Source of the DNA: Jacaranda mimosifolia
Lineage: Eukaryota; Streptophyta; Magnoliopsida; Lamiales; Bignoniaceae
NCBI GenBank assembly: GCA_018894105.1
Contig: CM032121.1
Span: 38,658,230 to 38,722,229, forward strand
DNA length: 64,000 nt
Direction of reading: 5' to 3'
The notes below the pieces were generated by a model. It had not been told where the DNA came from, made no database searches, and saw only the letters and a program-made list of their open reading frames with translations. A program made the translations under genes and the position numbers. Shown one piece after another: positions 57,601-64,000 of this stretch (positions within the stretch are counted from its first letter, which is position 1; each line of letters begins with the position of its first letter).

Positions 57601-58304
57601 AATACTACTTTTCTGCCAAACTGAATAATCTGCAATGAGGACATGCTAACATTTCAGTTAATTCACATATAGATTCCTTCCCAATTTCGAATTTACGAAT
57701 TTCAAAGATTAATATATGCTATGCCGTTTAATCTTGTTCAAATATTTTTTAAAACAGACTAACAAGATTGATCATTGTAGACTTCTTAAAAATGGTTCGA
57801 CAGCATCAACAAACATTCAAAAGACACTTTCTTGTGCATTAGTAATGCATGAACTTTTAATTACCCAGTGACGATAGAAGACACTATAAGACGATCAAGG
57901 GGGTGCTTCGAAACCCTGACGATGACTGTAAACTGATCGGAAGGCAGAAGTCCAAGCATAGTAGATATCGTCTGCTTCATAGAATCCTTAGCGGAAGCCG
58001 AAACCCCCTCCGAAATAATCGATTTGTCGAGAGGCTCAATTCTCTTCAGCATATTAGCTATCACGGAAAATTCCTCCCCGAAGCCAGATTTTCTGGTGGA
58101 AACAAAGTCGTCGGAGACTCCACCGCCGTCGACTCCGGAAATCAGGCAGCTGATTGCGGAGTGTCTCTTTGTGACTACCGGGAGCAAAGGGCGGATGAGC
58201 AGGTGGTGGGAGAGCGTCGTCTGAGGCGGAACAAAGTTAGTATGAAGCGATAAATCGCAGGCGCGTGAGATGAGGATAGCCTTCGCCACTGCTGAGGCCG
58301 CCAT
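54617..58304 (-). CDS. DUF760 family protein, probably plastid-targeted
   Basis: Five coding exons on the minus strand: 58304-57865, 57548-57269, 55304-55206, 55110-54896, 54692-54617. They join in frame to 369 aa with consensus GT-AG sites. The N-terminus (MAASAVAKAILISRACDLSL) is rich in Ala/Ser/Leu with few acidic residues, as in chloroplast transit peptides. The first DUF760 segment (about 80-180) includes MLGLLPSDQFTVIVRVSKHP and GYTLWNAEYRILLMRNFEM. A Gly-rich linker and a short coiled-coil-like segment (ALNYIQQLESELSAVKQELH) follow. The second conserved segment ends SRDYLAKLLFWCMLLGHHL and RLHLSCVVGLL. The molecular function of DUF760 proteins is not something I can state; members are plant and cyanobacterial, and some are annotated seed maturation-like. 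Intron 2 is long (1964 bp) and holds no exon I can support. Confidence 0.9.
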
Positions 58305-58560
58305 TGATAAACAATCGTTTTCTCTATTGATTTTCGATTACGTTTGGTTTGAAATTTGGGGCTCCCGGCGGAGCAGAAGTTCTTGCCTTGGTGGTGGGGA
58401 TTCTCTTCTTACCTTCTAATCTGCGACAGCAACCTCAGCCCACCAATTTCAGTTGCTGTTGATTTGTCGGGTGGTGAAATTTGGTGCTTTAAAGGGCTTT
58501 TTGTTTCGTGAAATTACGGATTCGCCACTGGAGGTAGTGACGTCACTTGATTGTGACTTG
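58305..58560 (-). promoter_or_regulatory. 5' UTR and proximal promoter of the DUF760 gene
   Basis: The composition is more GC-balanced up to about 58560 and then drops sharply to AT-rich DNA. This fits a 5' UTR and core promoter; a minus-strand TGGGCT (site II-type) word lies near 58440. No clear TATA box is seen. Confidence 0.4.
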
Positions 58561-60727
58561 GTAAATTTCTTTCCATTTATGATTTATCAAAGAATAAATA
58601 TCAGAGGGTAGGTAGTAAAACTATTATTGGTGGTGTCATGTCGACAAAATTGATCAAATGACATTATTTTTATATATAAAAAATTTTAATTTTAAATTTA
58701 ATAAATTTTCATGAGCATATATGTATAAATAATAGAAAAATAAGTAAAATTGTTGATAGTAATTTTTAATTAAGATTGACGATTGATCAATTGATTGAGA
58801 GGGTGTTTGGCTAACTTTTTCCTTACTTGTAACACACAATTAGTTATGATTTTACTTTTTGCATTTAAAATAATGACATGAGTAACGAATTTTTATAAAA
58901 AAGATTTCAAATTCGAACTTAATAAATTCTTAATATATGTGTATATGTATAAAATAAAAACATAAAAAAATAATTGAGCCTTTATTTCAATTCCATATAC
59001 CTGCAAAACTAATATATGCAATTATATTTTAATTATAATTGTGTAATTGTGATGGAATTTTAATTTTTTAGAAACTCATTATTTATAATAATTCTATTAG
59101 AGATTTTAACATTATCTCTAAATTTCTTGATTCTATAAATCATTGGAATATGTTTTTTAATCAAATTTCATAATCTTTTAATATATTGTATAAATCATTA
59201 AAACATACATAAATTTATAATGTTATAATTATTTATAAGAATGGAATTTAATTATTTATGTCACAACTACTGTTTAAGTTTAATTGAATTTTAAATTTAA
59301 TTTTATTATTTACAATAATTTTATTAATTATTTATTATTAATTGTGAATTTTTTAAATTTTCTAAATCATAAAATAAATTTCAGTTTTGTGACCCTTTAA
59401 GAATTATTTAGTGACCTTAAGTACATTCTCAATATTGAGTTACATAAATAAATCTATATTAGATTATACATTGATTTCATACTCATGAGATAAATCTAAA
59501 GGAGATTTTTTAAAAGTGTATATAAATTTTGACCAATTTTTAAAATTTATTGTTTAATTACTTAATAAAATTTTATTTTTTTTCAATATTAGAGGTTTAT
59601 TTTTTATTTTTTAAGTTATCAAAATATGACAACTAACTAAATTTAATGAGTTTTTATTGCATACATATATTTATTCTTTAAATCCATTCTCACATACATA
59701 AATTATGAATTAAAAATATCAATCAAACTTGATATAACTCACACAAAACTTTAAAAAATATATTTCACATAAAGGTATAAATAATACCATCAATTTAAGA
59801 AAGATCAAAGAAATTGAATGTAGACACAATATTGTCTTTAATTAATACATTTGTGTTTCTTTAAAAAAATATTTCTAATATTTTCAGTAGTTGCTTAATG
59901 TTTTGTAAATTTTCTAAATTATCAAAACATTTTAATTTGTCAAATTTAGTAACTTTTTAATATATTCCTTTAACTTCTTCAATGTCATAAATTATGAAAA
60001 TTTTCAACGAGAACTATAAGCACACAAAAACAAAATTATGTCTCGAATAAGACATTAATAATGCTATCAAATTAGTTAAAAGTTAGAAAAAAATGCTAGA
60101 AGATTAAACAAAATTAAAAAATAAGACATTAATAATGCAATAAAAATTTCTTCTTAATTCTTCTTCTTCTTCTTCTCTATTTTTTTTTTTTTTTTTTTTT
60201 GTTTTGGTTTTTCACTTTTCATAATTTTAATTTTATATGATTAGTATCATTTCTAAATTTCTCATAATGTATATTTTCTTTTTTATTTTTTTTAATCTCT
60301 TCCGTGGTCCACATTTTATTACCAATAAATATATTTTATTTAATATAATTTACTTGATTGTTTCATTTTTTTTATCTTATTTGTTTCACTCCATAGTTTA
60401 TAAGTATGTTTTCTATGTTTTTTTATTTTGAAATTTTCCCTTGGATCATGTAATGCTTTTAAGGGATTCATTGGATCTCTTTGTTGTTGCACCAAGCAAT
60501 TGCTTATAACTTTGTATTGTTAAAATTTATGTAAGTATATAAACTTTTTATTTTTTATAAATTTATATATATATGAATCTTCCATGCTTATTGGTAAAAG
60601 CAAATATGATTATTTTTACATATTGTAAAATTGTTCAAATTAATAGATTTATTTGAGCATTTTTTTTATTCAAGAAATTTGTTAATTTATTAATTTTCTT
60701 AATATATATGATTTTCTTAACTTTAAT
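58561..60727. other. Very AT-rich intergenic DNA
   Basis: No gene is recognised. A (TTC)n tract followed by about 21 T lies at 60153-60201. The 64-codon frame at 60237-60431 is Phe/Ile-rich low-complexity DNA. Confidence 0.6.
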
Positions 60728-60800
60728 TTTTATTTATTTATACACACGCACATCAAGAGTTCGTTAGGACTCGAACTCCTGACCTCACATTTTCTTAATT
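60728..60800 (-). mobile_element. SINE-like repeat, partial copy
   Basis: Minus strand: B-box GTTCGAGTCC, then taacgaactcttgatgtgcg and tgtgtataaat with an A-rich tail. Same 3' body as the copy at 60838. Confidence 0.5.
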
Positions 60801-60837
60801 TTGATTACTAATTAGAATATGAATTAATATTTTTTTT

Positions 60838-60955
60838 TTATTTAACACACATGCACATCAGGAACCCGTTCAGGTTCGAGTTTGACTCCTGACCTCCCAC
60901 ATTAAATGAGAGACTTATGACATTAGGCCACAGGCCACTCGACAGAAGATGAATT
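60838..60955 (-). mobile_element. SINE-like tRNA-derived repeat, longer copy
   Basis: Minus strand order: gagtggcctgtggcctaatg (degenerate A-box region), ctctcatttaatgtgggagg, tcaggagtcaaactcgaacc (B-box region), then gttcctgatgtgcatgtgtg and an A-rich tail. This is the layout of a plant tRNA-derived SINE and the fullest copy in the window. Confidence 0.55.
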
Positions 60956-61726
60956 AATATTATATTTAATACATTTCTTCCCTTCTCACCTTTTTTTTAT
61001 GATAAGTACATTTTTTTTAAATAAATTTATTACAAAACTTATCAGATACGTATAATCCCTTTTCGTCTTCGATATTTTACCGATTTAATTGCTATTTACT
61101 TTTTAGGTTCCACTTTATCCCCCACATAAATAGATATTAATATTGATATTTTTTTAGTACAATACGAATTAAATAAAAGATTGAAGACAAAATAATGCAA
61201 TAATACATTAAAAAAAATGAAAAAGCAAAAGTAGAAGTTGTACGTTAGCTTATACAAATTGAAGAATTAAAAAGAACGTACAGATTGACTTTATATGTTT
61301 ATTTTATTTTTTGAAATTCGAAAATATATCATACAAAACAGGAAGATTGCAACTTCTTTTTAAATATAAATTTAGAAAGGTGAAATAAAATATAAAAATA
61401 GATGTGGATATGCTTAAATCAAACTAGATCAATTGCTCGTGCTTGAGGAAATATATCATTATTGTCTTTTGTTGGCAATTTATTTTATTCTTTATTATAT
61501 TAAGATATTAAAAACTAATTAAGTACAACTAATAATAAACGTAGTTTCACATATTCGTATATTTAAATGTTTACGTAAAAACTATTATTATCTAAATAAA
61601 TTAATGTCAACAATTTTGATAAAATGCTAAATCTGATTGTTTCTTGTGTGGGTGCAAAAATTTCTTCTTGCTCTAATTGCGTTTTGAGTCGGGTCTAAAA
61701 TATTTTATCGATCCCAAAATTTAGAA

Positions 61727-62046
61727 TAGGAGTATAAAGAAATGAGTTCAAAAAATATTGTGCGCTTGAGATTAGACTCGACGAACTTGTTTAACAGCTC
61801 AAGTTAAAGCTCGAAATAAGATAAAAAGTATAAGTTTGAGCTCAACTTAATGAGTCAATTCAACTCTACCATCGAACAAAATATAAACTATTAATACATA
61901 ATAATTTTTTAATTAATATATAAAAATAGAAAAAAGCTCACGAGCTATCAAGCTACCAAATCAGAGCTTGAGCCTAGACAACTCACTGTAAAGCTATAGC
62001 TCACGTCGAGCTGTAATCAAATTAGCTTACTCAACTTATACCCCTA
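61727..62046. mobile_element. hAT-like non-autonomous element, CTCGA-rich family (about 320 bp, older)
   Basis: Left end taggagtataaag and minus-strand right end taggggtataagttgag are inverted termini. Subterminal gactcgacgaacttgttt and gctcacgtcgagctg words match the family. The flanking 8 bases agree at only about half the positions, so this is a more decayed copy. Confidence 0.55.
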
Positions 62047-62709
62047 CTTCAAGAATATGTTAGAACGTTTGAAATTACCTAACGAAAATTCTCCTAATAC
62101 CATCAAATTTAACAAGTCAAGAATTAAAAAGAGCAAACATCAAAATGCAATATATGCAACCTACCTCACCACATTATAACTATAACTACGTATAGTACAT
62201 AATGAATAGTTGGTCAATTATACGTGACCTCATGTGGATGATATGCTCTTCACAGCATTCAACAATTCAGTATTTAAGTTGTAACTAAAATATAATAATA
62301 TTGAGTGAATAATTGATTCAATAATATTATTCTTATATTTTTATACGTGAGATTTGAGATTTTGATCTGTTACCGACTTACCGTGTCCATATAAAATTAA
62401 AAATGTTTTTTAGGATATTGATAGAAAAAGAAAAATGAGTGCCAATTGTTAAATGGGGGCCCATTTAATTATATTTTAGGATATAGTCTTTGTTAGACCC
62501 AGGAAATTTGTGGGCCTATTGGATATTTGGTCATAGCTTTTATGCCCACCCTCATTAAGTAGCCGCCACCAATTTCCCAAATGATGTTGACATCAATTTA
62601 TTTAGACCGTCAAAATTGCGGCACAAATTAAGTGTCTGGATAAATTGTCCAAATGAACCCGATACCCATGATTGCGTGCAAAATGCAACCAGGCAAATAT
62701 TTATACAAG
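62047..62709. other. Intergenic DNA between two hAT-like elements
   Basis: AT-rich, no gene. Words such as gtgggcctatt, tatgcccaccc and agccgccacc near 62510-62570 look promoter-like, but no gene follows. Confidence 0.4.
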
Positions 62710-63333
62710 TAGGAATGTAAAAGAGTCGAGGCTAATTGAGCTTTGATTATTTTTTTAGATTTGAGTTCAAATTTAAATCAAATGAATTGAGTTTGAGATG
62801 AGCTTAGAAAATTGAGGCTCGAGCTTGGCTTGAGCACTTGTTTAGGCTGGATTTGATTCATTAAGTTCGAACTCATAATCAAAATATAAGTTCGAGTTCG
62901 GCTAGGGTTCGAACTTGAAAAGTTAAATTATTTTATAAAAAAAATTAAAATTACTATATTTTATTTTATTATATTTGAAATTAGCTCTATGCTTGATTTC
63001 GGCTCGGACTTGAACTCGAAAAGTTAAATTATTTTATAAAAAAAATTAAAATTACTATATTTTATTTTATTGTATTTGAAATTAGCTCTATGCTTGACTT
63101 CGGCTCAGGCTTAAACTCGAAAAGTTAAATTATTTTATAATTTTTTTTTAAAATTAGTATATTTTATTATTTTTTTATATATAAATATATTTTTTAAATA
63201 AAAAATATATATTGCGGGATTGCAAACAAAAATTATTTGAGCTCAAGCTCTTGAATTCTTCGAACTTGAGCTCGAATACTTTTCGAGTTAGCTCGTCAGA
63301 CTCACAAGTTGGATCAATTCGTTTACATCCCTA
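62710..63333. mobile_element. hAT-like non-autonomous element, CTCGA-rich family (624 bp), intact ends
   Basis: Flanked by a perfect 8-bp target duplication TATACAAG (62702-62709 and 63334-63341). Left end TAGGAATGTAAAAGAGTCGA and minus-strand right end TAGGGATGTAAACGAATTGA are inverted termini. Length is increased by internal 101-bp tandem repeats. Noncoding, so it would need a transposase supplied elsewhere. Confidence 0.85.
62893..63150. repeat. 101-bp tandem repeat (about 2.5 copies) inside the hAT-like element
   Basis: gaacttgaaaagttaaatta (62911), gaactcgaaaagttaaatta (63012) and aaactcgaaaagttaaatta (63113) are spaced exactly 101 bp; ttagctctatgcttga recurs at 62981 and 63082. Confidence 0.9.
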
Positions 63334-63341
63334 TATACAAG

Positions 63342-63480
63342 GAGGTCACGGGTTCGAATTCGTTTGCGACAGTAGTTCGTGAACCAAATTACCTTTGTGG
63401 TGAAGATGCCTCGATTGACTAACACTTCGGTGGAACTATGGTGACAGGCTCGTCCTTTGGACAGTAACTATGACTCAAAT
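63342..63480 (+). mobile_element. SINE-like fragment with pol III B-box
   Basis: ggaggtcacgggttcgaatt directly abuts the hAT-like element and contains a consensus B-box (GTTCGAATTC). No A-box partner is visible beyond the insertion, so it is a 5'-truncated or chance match. Confidence 0.35.
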
Positions 63481-64000
63481 CAAACATTTCACAATGTTGG
63501 AAAACTTCTATGATAATGCCAGAGAAGATTGTTACACTGGTCACCCTTTCCTGCTCATTTACCTATGTAAAAAGAAAAATTAAAAGAGTCAAAATTACAA
63601 GAAATATTTTTTTTTATATAAAAAAAAGGAAAAATAGTATTGGGGTGGACTATTTCTAAATTCTGTTTTTTACTCAGAATTTTAAATAAAAAATTGACAA
63701 ATTTTAATTTCACTTAAAATATTTTTTTTCAAATACCCCTTCAAAATAAATGCTTGTGGGAGCCGGTCAATTTTCTTTTGGTACTTTCTTGTCCTTTTTT
63801 AATTTATTATAAGTAATTTCGCGCATCTTTTTTCTCTGTCTTTTTTCTTTAGTCAATTATCATTAACTATCCATTTCATCCACATCAAGAGCTACGGATG
63901 TTAATATCGTTTTTTTAATTAATGTTAAGAGTTTTTTAATTCAGTAAGTGTTCTTACGTAAGATAATTGTTTTGGCAATGTTTGATTATGTTTTTTATGT
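63481..64000. other. AT-rich intergenic DNA at the window end
   Basis: No gene is recognised. The final bases (gtttgattatgttttttatg) resemble the starts of small repeats near 850 and 10480, but the window ends before this can be tested. Confidence 0.5.

Noticed and set aside
63342..63415. Possible tRNA gene (ggttcgaat word)
   Set aside because: Only a B-box is present; no A-box, acceptor stem or anticodon arm can be paired.
1..64000. CRISPR arrays, rRNA genes, bacterial operons or an undescribed defence-type system
   Set aside because: The window is plant nuclear DNA; no spaced identical repeats, rRNA segments or prokaryotic gene clusters are present.

Overview
This is nuclear DNA from a flowering plant, most likely a eudicot. 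The evidence is very AT-rich intergenic DNA, many-exon genes with short GT-AG introns, plant-specific gene families (ABCB15-type transporter, SIN3-like corepressor, GATL glycosyltransferase, plastid-type DUF760 protein) and a Ty3/gypsy Tat-lineage retrotransposon. I cannot name the species from sequence alone; an asterid is only a guess.

Layout. 1-19,000 holds no convincing protein gene. It is a mosaic of small transposons and repeats: a 348-bp TRIM retroelement, a 230-bp tandem duplication, a long-inverted-repeat element, a hAT-like element, a poly(A) retroposition scar, a 517-bp tandem duplication and a ~150-bp tandem array. 19,124-24,874 (+) is an intact 7-exon full-size ABC transporter of 1254 aa, followed by a decayed fragment of a second copy. 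25,709-27,100 holds two hAT-like elements with 8-bp target duplications. 28,010-39,067 (+) is a complete but decayed 11-kb Tat-lineage retrotransposon with LTRs, PBS, PPT, gag, pol, 3' tandem repeats and a spliced-looking antisense ORF. It sits inside an older tandem array, and a smaller hAT-like element has inserted into its pol. 40,979-50,742 (+) is an intact 22-exon SIN3-like gene (1380 aa). 52,278-53,345 (+) is an intronless GATL gene (355 aa). 58,304-54,617 (-) is a 5-exon DUF760 gene (369 aa), convergent with GATL. 58,560-64,000 is AT-rich DNA with SINE-like copies and two more members of the hAT-like family, one with a perfect 8-bp target duplication.

The four genes do not form a pathway: membrane export, chromatin repression, cell-wall polysaccharide synthesis and a plastid protein are simply neighbours. 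All four reading frames close exactly across every proposed splice junction, so they are probably functional. I found no undescribed biological system. The most interesting content is the transposon archaeology: nested insertions datable by target duplications, one non-autonomous family seen in several states of decay, and the spliced-looking antisense gene in the retrotransposon.
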